From: Aeromonas sanarellii
Lineage (GTDB): Bacteria; Pseudomonadota; Gammaproteobacteria; Enterobacterales; Aeromonadaceae
Reading direction: 5' to 3'
Assembly (NCBI RefSeq): GCF_000820085.1
Contig: NZ_CDBN01000049.1
Coordinates: forward strand, 1 to 64,000
DNA: 64,000 nt
A program made the translations under genes and the position numbers. Below are positions 1 through 9,553 of this stretch, piece by piece (position 1 is the first letter of the stretch; each line of letters begins with the position of its first letter). The notes below the pieces were generated by a model. It worked only from the letters and a program-made list of their open reading frames with translations, ran no database searches and had not been told where the DNA came from.

Positions 1-13
1 GTATAAGAGACAG
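1..13 (+). other. Tn5 mosaic-end (Nextera adapter) remnant at contig edge
   Basis: The first 13 bases, gtataagagacag, equal the last 13 bases of the 19-bp Tn5 mosaic end used in tagmentation libraries. Their position at base 1 means this is library adapter left on a contig end, not genomic sequence. Genomic sequence probably starts at base 14, and nothing can be said about what lies further left. Confidence 0.9.
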
Positions 14-78
14 GCCCCGAGCTGACCATAAAAGCCCCCGCGGCCCTCGCCGCCCGCTGACCTGCACCCTAGAAGACG

Positions 79-114
79 AAGGGGCCCGGCATCGTGACCG
101 ATACCGGGCCCCTT
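79..114. terminator. GC-rich hairpin, possible terminator
   Basis: The arms aaggggcccgg (79-89) and ccgggcccctt (104-114) form an 11-bp perfect stem with a 14-base loop. There is no clean T-run on either side, so it could be a rho-independent terminator of a gene lost off the contig edge or another structured element. Confidence 0.4.
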
Positions 115-440
115 GCGCGAAAGTCCCCTGATAGCGCCGACAGCAGCCCTTGTCCCAGCGCCCTGGCGTACCGGCCATGGCATAGTGCCCTCGCAGGGTC
201 GAGGGGCGCATCACCGAGCACGTCGGCCGCCCCATCAATACCCGACCAGATTCTCACTCCAGGATTCTCACTCCAGATAGCAACCGCCCCATTCCCATGC
301 ACCCTGGGCGCGGAGACGCCCCATCACCCGCCATGCCACTCAATTTATTGATCTTGCCCGAGAAACGACCAACTTCCCCTTCCCTACCCGGCCCCGTTCG
401 GTAACATGGTCGTTTGGAAACCCTCTCGTCGGAGTCAGCC

Positions 441-509
441 ATGAGCCAGACCAGAGCCACACCGCAGGGAAAGCGCAGCAGGCTGGAGGCTGAGATTCAG
501 GGGCGGTAG
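441..509 (+). other. 22-codon micro-ORF with Shine-Dalgarno
   Basis: An ATG at 441 is preceded by GGAG at 431-434, a six-base spacing, and opens a 22-residue basic peptide (MSQTRATPQGKRSRLEAEIQ...) ending in TAG at 507-509. It could be a real small ORF, a leader, or the start of a decayed gene. Nothing downstream continues it in another frame that I can recognise. Confidence 0.2.
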
Positions 510-678
510 CCTTGCCGGTGCTTTCCTCGGCCCACTCCCTCACTGTTTCTTTTTTCGCTGGTAATGATTGTGCTCAAAGGGGAAATCAAGCGAATGCGTC
601 AAGCTTCAGAGGCAGAAACATAACTCATTGATTTTTAATGTTATATTTATTATCTGTATCTGGACGGAGCGGAGTTAG

Positions 679-1374
679 ATGGCCATAGGGAATCGCATGG
701 AAGTAGATAATATAAAGCTATACATAGATGGACGTTGGGAACTCACTGACCTGAATGTTCTTACGAGAGTCTATATTCAGCTCTACGGCTTGCTCTATTC
801 CCTTGATGTGGCTGATGACTATCTAGATGACGAGATTCAGTACATTTATGGGAAATATCCTTGGCGTGGTGGGTTTAGCGCAGTTAACTTCTATCAAAAC
901 TTATTCGCCAAAATGCCACGTGAATACAAGCCTAGTATTAAATCAATTCAGTATGCTTCTCCCGGATTTATAGAGCTATCCCAGATAGTAGAAGTAGCGA
1001 AAGATGTTGCTCAAATTGTTGGGTATGTCTCGGCCGCTCTCCTTGCAGGAAACAAAACCTACAGTGTTATTCACAAAGGAATGAGCGAAAGAAAACTAAT
1101 GAGACTTAATCTTCGAAGTGAAGAGCTCAGTCTTTTAGAGAAGGAAAAGACATTTATTCATAATTCAGTTGTGGAAATATCTAATTTAATGGGTGTAAAA
1201 AAAGAAACTCTAGCTACACTTTATTTTCGCAATGAAAACAATGAACTTGCGGTTTTAAAAATACTTGCCTCAGTGTATCGGCGCGCACGAGATTTAGCGA
1301 AATTGCAAAATAAACAGAAACTAGACTTGCAGCGAGCGCATCGTGAGCGGTCGTCAACTAACAAGCAAAGGTAG
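679..1374 (+). CDS. Hypothetical protein, 231 aa, AT-rich island
   Basis: I do not recognise this protein. The ATG at 679 follows GGAG at 671-674; a second ATG at 697 is possible. The N-terminal half is rich in aromatic and acidic residues, with a YPWRGGFSAVNFY stretch and a YASPGFIEL stretch. A single hydrophobic helix follows (about residues 110-125, VAQIVGYVSAALLAG), then a charged helical C-terminal half ending in a basic tail (KQKLDLQRAHRER). This suggests one membrane-associated helix between two soluble parts, but no fold can be assigned. Codon use is AT-rich, unlike the cys operon next door, which points to horizontal acquisition. The next gene starts about 75 bases downstream on the same strand, so co-transcription is possible. 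Confidence 0.6.
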   Translation: MAIGNRMEVDNIKLYIDGRWELTDLNVLTRVYIQLYGLLYSLDVADDYLDDEIQYIYGKYPWRGGFSAVNFYQNLFAKMPREYKPSIKSIQYASPGFIELSQIVEVAKDVAQIVGYVSAALLAGNKTYSVIHKGMSERKLMRLNLRSEELSLLEKEKTFIHNSVVEISNLMGVKKETLATLYFRNENNELAVLKILASVYRRARDLAKLQNKQKLDLQRAHRERSSTNKQR

Positions 1375-1448
1375 TCGGACGCGTAAACGCGCCTCTGCTT
1401 TGAGCATTAGATTACTTGTTCTTTATCTATAGCAATTTAGGGCTTTTT

Positions 1449-2021
1449 ATGGATCATGAGTTCGATGAGAAAAATCCCAAAATGGCCGTTGAGTTCTCGA
1501 ACTCTAATCGTGAAAAAATGATTAGGCTGTTCCCTTCCTCCCTGTCTAAAAAAGAAGAAGGCTTATATCTTAGAATAACAAAAAGCAAGACTAATTACCT
1601 AAATAAGTTATCTTCCTTGTTCTCAGAAATGAATGAGATTTATGCTTATGTAGATAAATTCACACCTTGCAAAAAAGGTTGCTCTCATTGTTGCCATATT
1701 CCAGCATCAGTTTCCGAGCTAGAAGCGGAGTACATAGAGAAATCCTTAAAGATCAAGAGAAAAGCATTCTCTGCATATGACATAACGCAGAATAAACCAT
1801 GCCCCTTCCTAAAGGACAACGGTTGTAGCATATACAATGTGCGACCATTCGTTTGTAGAAGGCATGTTGTGTTAACAAAAACATCCTATTGGTGCGAACT
1901 TGAGCGTTGCAACCAAGAAACAATGCCACTATTAAATTTCACTGAAACCCAGAAAAGCTTTGAATATTTAATTTACGAGTCGGGTAAAAATATATTTTTT
2001 GATATACGAGAAATATTTTGA
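1449..2021 (+). CDS. YkgJ-type cysteine-cluster protein
   Basis: The central motif CKKGCSHCC, followed by CPFLKDNGCSIYNVRPFVCRRH, is the signature of the CxxCxxCC (YkgJ/UPF0153) family. These proteins are thought to bind a zinc or iron-sulfur centre; their biochemical role is unsettled. I prefer the ATG at 1449 (190 aa), which has AGGG at 1439-1442 upstream; an in-frame TTG lies 33 bases earlier. The N-terminal 70 residues are charged and helical and precede the metal motif, so the protein is longer than the minimal domain. AT-rich codon use matches its two neighbours and not the rest of the window. It is probably cargo of the same acquired segment. Confidence 0.75.
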   Translation: MDHEFDEKNPKMAVEFSNSNREKMIRLFPSSLSKKEEGLYLRITKSKTNYLNKLSSLFSEMNEIYAYVDKFTPCKKGCSHCCHIPASVSELEAEYIEKSLKIKRKAFSAYDITQNKPCPFLKDNGCSIYNVRPFVCRRHVVLTKTSYWCELERCNQETMPLLNFTETQKSFEYLIYESGKNIFFDIREIF

Positions 2022-2140
2022 CATCTTACAACACAACAAGTCATTGGTGTTAAACAGTCACGCAGCCTAAAAATTGAAACTTATACCTCAGCATGTGAGT
2101 CAAACCGTTACGCATGTATTACAACAATTGGATGTAGCCG

Positions 2141-2752
2141 ATGAACTCTATAGCAAAAAAAGAACTGATCATTCTTATTATATCGATTATGGAAAATGCA
2201 TTAAATAATTTAGCAAAAGATCCAGAGCTAATGGCGGATATTTTGGATAAAGCCAAGAGTATTGATGATTGGCTTCAGGAAAAGTTAGGTTGCATCAATA
2301 AACCAAATACTGAAGAAAGTATACAACTAGCAATTGAGACATCAATTGCTCGTGATAAAGAAACTATATGCTCTATTATTGCCGTCATTACTACACTTTA
2401 TGCGACCAGAAGTGTTGTGAGAGGCGCGAATATTGGCGGAACCCTTCTTAAAGAATTTGGAGAGGACGTATTCCCCCACATCGCCGAACATGAGTTAAGA
2501 TATGCAAAGCATGTAAACTCTCAGATTAAAGAGCATATCCAGATATCTGTACTGGACTCGTTCGATGAGACAATGTCAAAGTATGACTTTGATAAACATG
2601 TAGACTTTTCAAATTTAGGTATTCAGGCAGGATATAGTTATTGGGCGTCAGCATCTTGCGTTAGCGTTCATGGATTAACAAAAATCCTATTAAGTCATGG
2701 CCCACGAGCATTGAAGGCAATTAAGTCTTTGCTGCGGATGTCTGTTACATAA
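2141..2752 (+). CDS. Hypothetical protein, 203 aa, AT-rich island
   Basis: I do not recognise this protein. It appears mostly alpha-helical, with an acidic N-terminal helical region, a moderately hydrophobic stretch around residues 84-100 (ICSIIAVITTLYATRSVV) and a Gly-rich turn (GANIGGTLL). The start at 2141 has only a weak upstream purine run; an in-frame ATG at 2189 (MENALNNLAKDPEL) is a credible alternative. It is the third gene of a same-strand, AT-rich group, with a 119-base gap after the YkgJ-type gene. No signal peptide, metal motif or catalytic signature is visible. Confidence 0.55.
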   Translation: MNSIAKKELIILIISIMENALNNLAKDPELMADILDKAKSIDDWLQEKLGCINKPNTEESIQLAIETSIARDKETICSIIAVITTLYATRSVVRGANIGGTLLKEFGEDVFPHIAEHELRYAKHVNSQIKEHIQISVLDSFDETMSKYDFDKHVDFSNLGIQAGYSYWASASCVSVHGLTKILLSHGPRALKAIKSLLRMSVT

Positions 2753-2829
2753 AAGTTTAAGAGTAACTCCAAACGCTTGGAATTTTTAGTTCATTCACTA
2801 AATTAGAGAGCAGCCTTTGGCCACCCCCT

Positions 2830-2965
2830 CTAATCAGCCGAGGGAAACCGCGCAGCGGTCGGATTGACGGGGGTTGTACTGCTCGATTGGCGACTTTTCT
2901 TTAGCCACGTAAAGATAAGTAGCCCACCACAGCCCGCTGTGATTGTAATGAGATCCATATGCCAT
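2830..2965 (-). other. Two overlapping small ORFs downstream of cysC
   Basis: In the gap between the AT-rich genes and cysC, two out-of-frame minus-strand ORFs overlap. One (2965-2834, 43 codons) starts at an ATG eight bases after AGGAG and contains aromatic runs (GLWWATYLYVA). The other (2958-2830, 42 codons) encodes a short hydrophobic helix followed by KK, typical of a one-pass small membrane protein, but lacks a clear ribosome site. Either could be the last small gene of the cys operon. A hairpin with 6-bp GAGGGG/CCCCTC arms (2990-3009) lies between them and cysC. Confidence 0.25.
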
Positions 2966-3040
2966 GGGCTTGGCTCCTCATAGCGTAGAGAGGGGACAAA
3001 CACCCCCTCCGATATAAATATTCAGTGCGGACAATCTACC

Positions 3041-3634
3041 TTAATCGATCAACCCCCGTTGCCTCAGGGCGGTCAGCAACTCATCCACCAGCGCTTCCAC
3101 CGGCTTGCCGGCGTTTAACAGGTGGATTTCTGGATTTTCCGGGGCCTCATAGGCGGAGTCGATACCGGTAAAGTTGCGAATTTCCCCTGCCCGCGCCTTC
3201 TTGTAGAGCCCCTTGGGGTCTCGCTCTTCACAGACGGCGAGCGGCGCATCGACAAACACCTCGACGAATTCGTCGGCGCCCAGGAGGTTTCGCACCAGCG
3301 CCCGCTCGGCACGGAACGGCGAGATAAAGGCGGTGAGGACGATCAGGCCCGCATCCACCATGAGTTTGGCCACCTCGCCGACCCGGCGGATATTCTCCTG
3401 GCGGGCGGCGTCATCGAAGCCCAGATCGCCGCACAGGCCGTGGCGCACATTGTCTCCATCCAGCAGATAGGTGTGCTTGCCCGAGGCGGCCAGCGCCTGC
3501 TCCAGTGCTCCCGCCAGGGTGGACTTGCCCGCCCCCGAGAGCCCGGTGAACCAGATCACCAGCGGTTTTTGCCCTTTCAATTCGGCCCGGCTTTGTTTGT
3601 CCACGGCATGGTCGTGCCACACGATATTGCTCAT
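3041..3634 (-). CDS. cysC: Adenylylsulfate (APS) kinase CysC
   Basis: CysC phosphorylates adenosine 5'-phosphosulfate with ATP to give PAPS, the second activation step of assimilatory sulfate reduction in the cytosol. The 197-residue protein has a Walker A loop GLSGAGKST at residues 31-39, the DGDNVRHGL substrate motif at 59-67 and the conserved FISPFRAER segment with Ser105. The start is supported by AAGGAG shortly before the ATG. It is the last recognisable enzyme of a minus-strand operon cysG-cysD-cysN-permease-cysC, about 100 bases after the permease gene. Confidence 0.97.
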   Translation of the reverse strand: MSNIVWHDHAVDKQSRAELKGQKPLVIWFTGLSGAGKSTLAGALEQALAASGKHTYLLDGDNVRHGLCGDLGFDDAARQENIRRVGEVAKLMVDAGLIVLTAFISPFRAERALVRNLLGADEFVEVFVDAPLAVCEERDPKGLYKKARAGEIRNFTGIDSAYEAPENPEIHLLNAGKPVEALVDELLTALRQRGLID

Positions 3635-3736
3635 TCACACTCCTTGATAGGCGTTCACGCCTTTACGCCAGCGCCTTGGCTTTCTGCCTTAACATAAGCG
3701 GCCTTAGCGACCTTAACATGGCCCCGATATCGGCCC

Positions 3737-5461
3737 TTAAAACGGAAACAGCAGGGGCACCATGACGATCACCCCGATGCTGTAGGCCAGGGAGACCGGC
3801 AGGGCCAGCTTGAGGTAGTCCGGCATCTTGTAGTTGCCCGCCGCATAGACCATCAGATTGGTCTGATAACCGTAGGGCAGGATAAAGCTGGAGCTCGCCC
3901 CGAACAGCACCGCCAGAATGAACGGCATGGTGGCAACGTCCATGCTGAGCGCCAGCTGGTAACCCATGGGGAAGGCCAGGGCCGCGGCGGCATTGTTGCT
4001 CATCAGCTCGGTCAGGATCAGGGTGAAGAAATAGAGCCCGATAAACGCCACTATGGGGCTGGAACCGTTGAACTCCCCCATCAACCAGTCGGCGATCAGG
4101 CGCGCCAGGCCGCTCTTCTCCAGCTGATCGGCGATGGCGAGCGCCCCGCCCACCACCAGCCAGATGTCCAGGGGAAAGCGGCGACGGATCTCGTCCAGGG
4201 TCAGGATGCGGGTCAGCAGCAACGCCACCAGCATCACCAGCAGCCCCTTGAACAGCGGCACCAGATCGAGCACAGACAGGGTCAGCACCCCGAGAAAGCC
4301 CGCCACCACGGCGGCGCTGCGCTTGCCATCGAGCCGGGTGGAGGCCTCCAGCCCGCTCACCACCACGAACTCCCGGGAGAGGGACTTGTTGCCCGCAAAC
4401 TTGGGGCCCGGCGCCAGCAGCAGGGTGTCGCCCGCGTGCAGCTCAATCTGGCCGAGGCCGCCGGTGAGCTGGGTCTCGCCCCGGCGCACCGCCAGCACCA
4501 CAGCATCGAAGTGGGTGCGAAACTCCGCATCCTTGATGGTCTGCCCCACCAGGCGCGAGCTGTGGCTGACGATCACCTCCACCAGATGCTGGCCGTTAAG
4601 CCTGTGCTGGCCGTAGAGATCCAGCCCTTTGAGCTCCTGCAGCACGCCGACGCTCTCCACGTCGCCGCAAAACAGCAGCATGTCCCCCTCGTGCAGCTCG
4701 TGCTCCGGCTGCACCGGGCAGATCACCTGGTTGCCGCGAATGATCTCGGCAAGATAGAGGCTTTTGAGGCTGCGCAGGCCGTTCTCCTTGACGCTGCGCC
4801 CGGCCATCGGCGAGCCGGGGCCCACCTTGGCCTCGAGAAAATAGCCGGATTCCCGGCTCATCTCGGTGTCCTGCTCCGGCAGGTGGCGGGCAAACAGCAG
4901 CACGGCGACCAGGCCGGTCAGCAGGGTCCCCGCCCCCACCATGAAGAAGTCGAACATGCCGAGCGGCTTGGCCCCCATCTTGATGAGGAAGCTGTTGACG
5001 ATGAGGTTGGTGGAGGTGCCGATCAGGGTCAGCACGCCGCCAAAGGTCGCCGCGAAGCACATGGGCAACAGCAGCCGGGAGGGCGCATGGTTGGGGTTGC
5101 GTTTGACCGCCCCCAGCATGGAGGCCACCACAGCGGTGTTGTTGACGAACGCCGACAGGAAGGCGGTGGAAAACCACACCTTCACCAGCACCTTGTTGAA
5201 GGAGCCGGTTCCTACCAGGTTGGCAAACCAGCTCATGACCCGGGTCTTCTCCACCGCGAGCGACACCAGCAGCAGCAACACCAGGGTCAGCAGGGCGCTG
5301 TTGGTGTAGCCCGCCACCACGGCGTTGATGTCCGCCAGGCCGCTCAGGTAGGTGATGAGCACGGCGCCCGAGAAGAGCAGCGCCGGCCGGAGTTTGCCCT
5401 GGATCAGCAGGGCGACGAGGGCAGCCAGCAGACCCAGCACCAGGGATTGTTGCCAGGTCAT
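3737..5461 (-). CDS. SLC13/DASS-family permease with TrkA-C domains (probable sulfate uptake)
   Basis: This 574-residue membrane protein has an N-terminal block of hydrophobic helices, a cytosolic middle part (about residues 200-385) that looks like two TrkA-C/RCK_C regulatory domains, and a C-terminal hydrophobic block. The conserved FVNNTAVV (N half) and MSNNAAAALAFP (C half) motifs are the paired SNT signatures of the sodium:anion (SLC13/DASS) family. It begins four bases after cysN and precedes cysC, so sulfate is the likely substrate; the sequence alone does not exclude other dianions. This cysN-permease-cysC arrangement is also known from other marine and aquatic gammaproteobacteria. 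Confidence 0.9.
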   Translation of the reverse strand: MTWQQSLVLGLLAALVALLIQGKLRPALLFSGAVLITYLSGLADINAVVAGYTNSALLTLVLLLLVSLAVEKTRVMSWFANLVGTGSFNKVLVKVWFSTAFLSAFVNNTAVVASMLGAVKRNPNHAPSRLLLPMCFAATFGGVLTLIGTSTNLIVNSFLIKMGAKPLGMFDFFMVGAGTLLTGLVAVLLFARHLPEQDTEMSRESGYFLEAKVGPGSPMAGRSVKENGLRSLKSLYLAEIIRGNQVICPVQPEHELHEGDMLLFCGDVESVGVLQELKGLDLYGQHRLNGQHLVEVIVSHSSRLVGQTIKDAEFRTHFDAVVLAVRRGETQLTGGLGQIELHAGDTLLLAPGPKFAGNKSLSREFVVVSGLEASTRLDGKRSAAVVAGFLGVLTLSVLDLVPLFKGLLVMLVALLLTRILTLDEIRRRFPLDIWLVVGGALAIADQLEKSGLARLIADWLMGEFNGSSPIVAFIGLYFFTLILTELMSNNAAAALAFPMGYQLALSMDVATMPFILAVLFGASSSFILPYGYQTNLMVYAAGNYKMPDYLKLALPVSLAYSIGVIVMVPLLFPF

Positions 5462-5465
5462 GGGC

Positions 5466-6893
5466 TTACTCCTTGCCGGAATCGTTGCTGATGGTCAGCG
5501 CCTGCCAGTGGGGGAAGTGCTTGCGCACCAGGGCGTTGAGTTCCACTTCGAACTCGCTGTATTGCCCTGCCATCACCTTGGCCGCCAGCCCTTCCACTAT
5601 CATGCCGGCACCCACGGTGACGTTGGTCAGCCGGTCGATGAGGATGAAGCTGCCGGTGTCGCGGATCTCCTTGTACGGGTCGAACGCCACCGGGTCGGTC
5701 AGGCTGAATTCGCACAGGCCGATCTCGTTGAGCTTGAGCTCGGAGGCGGGCAGCTCGTCGAGCTTGTTGATCTCGATGCGGTGGCGGATGGCCTCCACCT
5801 GGCCACGGCTCTTCTTGGTGGCCAGCTTGACGTCATAGACCCGGCCCGGTTGCAGGGACTCTTCCCCCATCCAGACGATGTGAGCCAGCACGTTCTGGGT
5901 CACCTGGGGCTTTTTCGCCGCATCCACCAGCAGGTCGCCGCGGCTGATGTCGATCTCGTCCGCGAAGGTGACCGTGATGGCCTGACCCGGCAGGGCGTAC
6001 TCCAGATCCCCGTCGAAGGTGACGATGCGGGTCACCGTGCTCTCTTTGCCGGACGGCAGCACGGCAAGCCGGTCGCCGACCCGCAGGATGCCGGAGGCGA
6101 GCGTCCCTGCGAAGCCGCGAAAATCGAGGTTCGGGCGGTTGACGTACTGCACCGGCAGGCGCACCGGGTGGCGCTCCAGCTCGCGCTCCACCTCGGCGCT
6201 CTCCAGCAATGAGAGCAGGGTCTCGCCCTGATACCAGGCCAGCTTGTCGCTCGGGTTCACCACGTTGTCACCGTCCAGGGCCGAGACTGGCACTATGTGG
6301 ATGGTGTCGACGCTGAGCTTCCTGGCGAATTCGCGGTAATCGGCGCTGATGCGCTCGAACACCTCCTGGCTGAACCCCACCAGGTCCATCTTGTTCACCG
6401 CCACCACAAACTGTTTTATCCCCAGCAGACTGGCGATAAAGCTGTGGCGACGGGTCTGATCCAGCACGCCCTTGCGGGCGTCGATCAATATGATGGCCAG
6501 ATCGCAGGTGGAGGCGCCGGTGGCCATGTTGCGGGTGTACTGCTCGTGGCCCGGGGTATCCGAGATGATGAATTTGCGCTTGGCGGTGGAGAAATAGCGG
6601 TAGGCCACGTCTATGGTGATGCCCTGCTCGCGCTCGGCCTGCAGGCCGTCCACCAAGAGCGCCAGATCCAGCTTCTCGCCCGTGGTGCCGAGCTTCTGGC
6701 TGTCGGACTCCAGCGCTTTCAACTGATCTTCATAGATCTGCTGGGAGTCGTGCAGCAGGCGGCCGATGAGGGTGCTCTTGCCGTCGTCCACGCTGCCGCA
6801 GGTGAGAAAGCGCAGCAGGCTCTTGTGCTGCTGGGCGTGCAGGTAGGCTTCGATGCCCTGTTCGCTGATGGCGGTCTGAATGTGGTTGTTCAT
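5466..6893 (-). CDS. cysN: Sulfate adenylyltransferase subunit 1 (GTPase) CysN
   Basis: CysN is the GTPase subunit of ATP sulfurylase; it couples GTP hydrolysis to APS synthesis by CysD. The G motifs are clear: GSVDDGKST at residues 33-41, DTPGHEQY at 112-119 and NKMD at 167-170. EF-Tu-like beta-barrel domains follow. Its 475 residues match the usual family length. The APS kinase domain fused to the C terminus in some species is absent, consistent with a separate cysC. The gene lies 24 bases after cysD and four bases before the permease gene. Confidence 0.98.
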   Translation of the reverse strand: MNNHIQTAISEQGIEAYLHAQQHKSLLRFLTCGSVDDGKSTLIGRLLHDSQQIYEDQLKALESDSQKLGTTGEKLDLALLVDGLQAEREQGITIDVAYRYFSTAKRKFIISDTPGHEQYTRNMATGASTCDLAIILIDARKGVLDQTRRHSFIASLLGIKQFVVAVNKMDLVGFSQEVFERISADYREFARKLSVDTIHIVPVSALDGDNVVNPSDKLAWYQGETLLSLLESAEVERELERHPVRLPVQYVNRPNLDFRGFAGTLASGILRVGDRLAVLPSGKESTVTRIVTFDGDLEYALPGQAITVTFADEIDISRGDLLVDAAKKPQVTQNVLAHIVWMGEESLQPGRVYDVKLATKKSRGQVEAIRHRIEINKLDELPASELKLNEIGLCEFSLTDPVAFDPYKEIRDTGSFILIDRLTNVTVGAGMIVEGLAAKVMAGQYSEFEVELNALVRKHFPHWQALTISNDSGKE

Positions 6894-6917
6894 GTTGCGA
6901 TTCCTTAGAACATTTTT

Positions 6918-7826
6918 TTAGAAATAGCCCTGACGCTTCTTCTGCTCCATGGAGCCGGCCTGATCGTGGTCGATGAGCCGCCCCTGCCGCTCGCTGGAGG
7001 TGGTGATCAGCATCTCTTCGATGATCTCCGGCAGGGTGGTGGCGTTGGATTCGATGGCGCCGGTCAGCGGGTAGCAGCCGAGAGTACGGAAGCGCACCAG
7101 CTCCTGCTTCACCTCGTCCTCCGGACCTATGGGCATGCGATCGTCATCCACCATGATCTTGATGCCGCCGCGCTCCACCACGGGGCGCATGGCCGCGAAA
7201 TAGAGCGGCACAATGTCGATGTTCTCGAGGTAGATGTATTGCCAGATGTCCAGCTCGGTCCAGTTGGAGAGCGGGAACACCCGGATGCTCTCCCCCTTGT
7301 TGACCTGGCCGTTGTAGACACGCCACAGCTCGGGTCTCTGGTTCTTCGGGTCCCAGCGGTGGGACTTGTCACGGAAGGAGTAGACCCGCTCCTTGGCCCG
7401 GGACTTCTCCTCGTCGCGGCGCGCGCCACCGAAGGCGGCGTCGAAACCGTACTTGTTCAGCGCCTGTTTGAGCCCCTCGGTCTTCATGATGTCGGTGTGC
7501 TTGCCACTGCCGTGCACGAAGGGGTTGATGTTCATGGCGAGCCCGTCCGGGTTCTTGTGGACGATGAGATCCAGCCCGTACTTCCTGGCGGTCTCGTCCC
7601 GGAACTTGATCATCTCCTTGAACTTCCAGTTGGTGTCCACGTGCAGCAGGGGGAAGGGGATCTTGCCCGGATAGAAGGCCTTGCGGGCCAGGTGCAGCAT
7701 GACGGAGGAGTCCTTGCCGATGGAGTACATCATCACCGGGTTTTCAAATTCGGCGGCCACCTCGCGGATGATGTGGATGCTCTCGGCCTCCAGCTGTTGC
7801 AGGTGTGTCAGTCTTTCACGGTCCAT
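6918..7826 (-). CDS. cysD: Sulfate adenylyltransferase subunit 2 CysD
   Basis: CysD is the catalytic subunit of the heterodimeric ATP sulfurylase that forms APS from ATP and sulfate. The 302-residue protein carries the PP-loop SIGKDSSVM at residues 35-43 and the family ending KKRQGYF. The [15 protein letters not shown] stretch also matches the family. It is followed by cysN after 24 bases and preceded by cysG with a gap of about 105 bases, so all five genes probably share a transcript. Confidence 0.98.
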   Translation of the reverse strand: MDRERLTHLQQLEAESIHIIREVAAEFENPVMMYSIGKDSSVMLHLARKAFYPGKIPFPLLHVDTNWKFKEMIKFRDETARKYGLDLIVHKNPDGLAMNINPFVHGSGKHTDIMKTEGLKQALNKYGFDAAFGGARRDEEKSRAKERVYSFRDKSHRWDPKNQRPELWRVYNGQVNKGESIRVFPLSNWTELDIWQYIYLENIDIVPLYFAAMRPVVERGGIKIMVDDDRMPIGPEDEVKQELVRFRTLGCYPLTGAIESNATTLPEIIEEMLITTSSERQGRLIDHDQAGSMEQKKRQGYF

Positions 7827-7932
7827 GTCTGGGTCCTCGGTTCATTGCTATCGCGCCGGCTCGGGCGCGGTCTTGGTTCAGTTCGGTGCCGCCTGGGCCG
7901 CACCGTCAAATCGATTCACGTCGTGCCGGCCC

Positions 7933-9357
7933 TCAGGCCAGGCTCACCAGCTTGAGCTCGTGGCCGCTTTCGGCCTCCCGCCCTTGCGCCGCCTCGCCAA
8001 ACCAGGCGAGCCGCTTGCGCAGGGCCACCACCTCGCCGATGACGATGAGGGAAGGGCTCACCGCCTGCTCGGCCAGCTCGGCCAGGTCAGCGAGGGTGCC
8101 GGTCAGCACGCGCTGACGGGCGGTGGTGCCCCGCTCTATGATGGCGATGGGGGTGCTCTGGCCACGGCCATGGCTCACCAGCTGTTGCTGGATGTGCTCG
8201 GAGCGCATCAGCCCCATGTAGATGACCAGGGTCTGGTTGGTGGCGGCGAGTTGCTGCCAGTCGGGCTCCTTGCCCTCCTTCTGGCAGTGGCCCGTGATAA
8301 AGACCGCACTTTGCGCATAGTCACGATGAGTAAGCGGGATGCCGGCGTAGGCGGTGGCACCGGCCGCCGCCGTGATGCCGGGCACCACCGAGAAGGGGAT
8401 GCCTTCGGCTGCCAGCACTTCCAGCTCCTCGCCGCCACGGCCGAACATGAAGGGATCCCCCCCCTTGAGCCGCACCACCCGGTTGCCCGCCTTGGCGAAC
8501 GTAACCAGCAGGCGGTTGGTCTCCTCCTGCGGCACGCTGTGGGCGCCGGCCTTCTTGCCGACCGACACCAGGGTGGCGTCGCGGCGCACCAGGTCCAGGA
8601 TCTCGGGCGAGACCAACTGGTCATAGAGCACCACTTCGGCCTGCTGGATCTGTTGCAGCGCCTTGAGGGTCAGGAGGCCCGGATCGCCGGGGCCTGCCCC
8701 CACCAGCACCACTTCCCCCACCTCGGTCTGGGCCTTGTCCAGCCCCTCGTTCAGCCACTGCTCGGCCCCCTGCCAATCGGCTTTCTCAATCAGACCCGCC
8801 AGAGTGTTGGAGGCAAAGGCCCGCTCCCAGAAACGGCGGCGATCCGAGAGGGAGGCCAGCACCTGCTTGGCCCGGCTGCGCACCCGGCCGGAGAGCTCGG
8901 CCAGGCCGCCGAGATGGCGGGGCAGCAGGCTTTCCAGCCGCTCCCGCAGCAGACGCACCAGCACGGGGGCCTTGCCGCCGCTGGAGACGGCCACCACGAT
9001 GGGGCTGCGATCAATGATGGAGGGGAAGATAAAGCTGGAGCGCTCGGGGTCATCCACCAGGTTGACGAAGAGGCCGCGCTCGGTGGCGCTCTGGTAGACC
9101 AGGGCATTCACCTCGAGATCGTCGGTGGCGGCCACCACCAGGATCTGGCCCGCCAGATGGGCCGGGTCGAAGCGCACCGCCAGATGGGTGAAGCGACCGG
9201 CAAATTCATGGAAATCGGGGTCAATGGCGGGAGAGACCAGGGTCAGCCGGGCCCCTGCCGCCAGCAGCAGGCGCGCCTTGCGCAGGGCGACCTCGCCCCC
9301 GCCCACCAGCAGTACCGGGCGGCCTTCCAACCTGGCAAACATAGGTAAATAATCCAT
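7933..9357 (-). CDS. cysG: Siroheme synthase CysG (trifunctional)
   Basis: CysG makes siroheme, the cofactor of sulfite reductase, from uroporphyrinogen III. The N-terminal domain (about residues 1-215) has the Rossmann GGGEVA motif at 19-24 and a [11 protein letters not shown] region typical of the precorrin-2 dehydrogenase/ferrochelatase. The C-terminal domain has the SUMT signatures [13 protein letters not shown] and [17 protein letters not shown] for SAM-dependent methylation. At 474 residues it is close to the E. coli enzyme. As first gene of the sulfate operon it supplies the cofactor for the pathway its neighbours feed. Confidence 0.98.
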   Translation of the reverse strand: MDYLPMFARLEGRPVLLVGGGEVALRKARLLLAAGARLTLVSPAIDPDFHEFAGRFTHLAVRFDPAHLAGQILVVAATDDLEVNALVYQSATERGLFVNLVDDPERSSFIFPSIIDRSPIVVAVSSGGKAPVLVRLLRERLESLLPRHLGGLAELSGRVRSRAKQVLASLSDRRRFWERAFASNTLAGLIEKADWQGAEQWLNEGLDKAQTEVGEVVLVGAGPGDPGLLTLKALQQIQQAEVVLYDQLVSPEILDLVRRDATLVSVGKKAGAHSVPQEETNRLLVTFAKAGNRVVRLKGGDPFMFGRGGEELEVLAAEGIPFSVVPGITAAAGATAYAGIPLTHRDYAQSAVFITGHCQKEGKEPDWQQLAATNQTLVIYMGLMRSEHIQQQLVSHGRGQSTPIAIIERGTTARQRVLTGTLADLAELAEQAVSPSLIVIGEVVALRKRLAWFGEAAQGREAESGHELKLVSLA

Positions 9358-9393
9358 CAGGGCCCGCTCCTCGGCATCGCGACATCTGGGGCG

Positions 9394-9421
9394 ACTATAG
9401 GCAGGAGCGCTTATCCCTCAA
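9394..9421 (-). promoter_or_regulatory. Candidate sigma-70 promoter of the cysG operon
   Basis: On the minus strand TTGAGG (9416-9421) and TATAGT (9394-9399) are separated by 16 bases, about 40 bases ahead of cysG. An AT-rich tract lies directly upstream (9420-9470), the sort of place where CysB binds at cys promoters in relatives. CysB control is an inference from operon content; CysB sites are too degenerate to call by eye. Confidence 0.5.
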
Positions 9422-9495
9422 AATAATAAAAAATGCTCTTTAATGCGTTTTGGTAATTAGTAAAACCGCATCGCGGCAAAGGAAAGCGAATCCCC

Positions 9496-9524
9496 TTGTG
9501 GTGGATGGCACCAGCCCCTAGGCT
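9496..9524 (+). promoter_or_regulatory. Candidate promoter of the stomatin/NfeD operon
   Basis: TTGTGG (9496-9501) and TAGGCT (9519-9524) are spaced by exactly 17 bases, 30 bases ahead of the qmcA-like start. AAGGAG is the ribosome site at 9541-9546. The -10 match is weak. Confidence 0.4.
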
Positions 9525-9553
9525 AGTGAAAGTGTTTCATAAGGAGCTTAATA

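Larger units (their letters stand above)
14..678. other. Contig-edge region without a convincing gene
   Basis: No open frame here looks like a real protein; the ORFs on both strands are short and of low complexity. I see a GC-rich hairpin (79-114), a short direct repeat in which attctcactcc occurs twice around 252-276, and one 22-codon micro-ORF with a good ribosome site (441-509). Composition changes from GC-rich to clearly AT-rich at about 550-650, just ahead of the first island gene. Confidence 0.5.

Noticed and set aside
7827..7860. Possible upstream copy of the cysD start (ATGAACCGAGG about 19 bases before the real ATGGACCGTGA)
   Set aside because: Similarity covers only about 12 bases and the offset is 19; likely chance.
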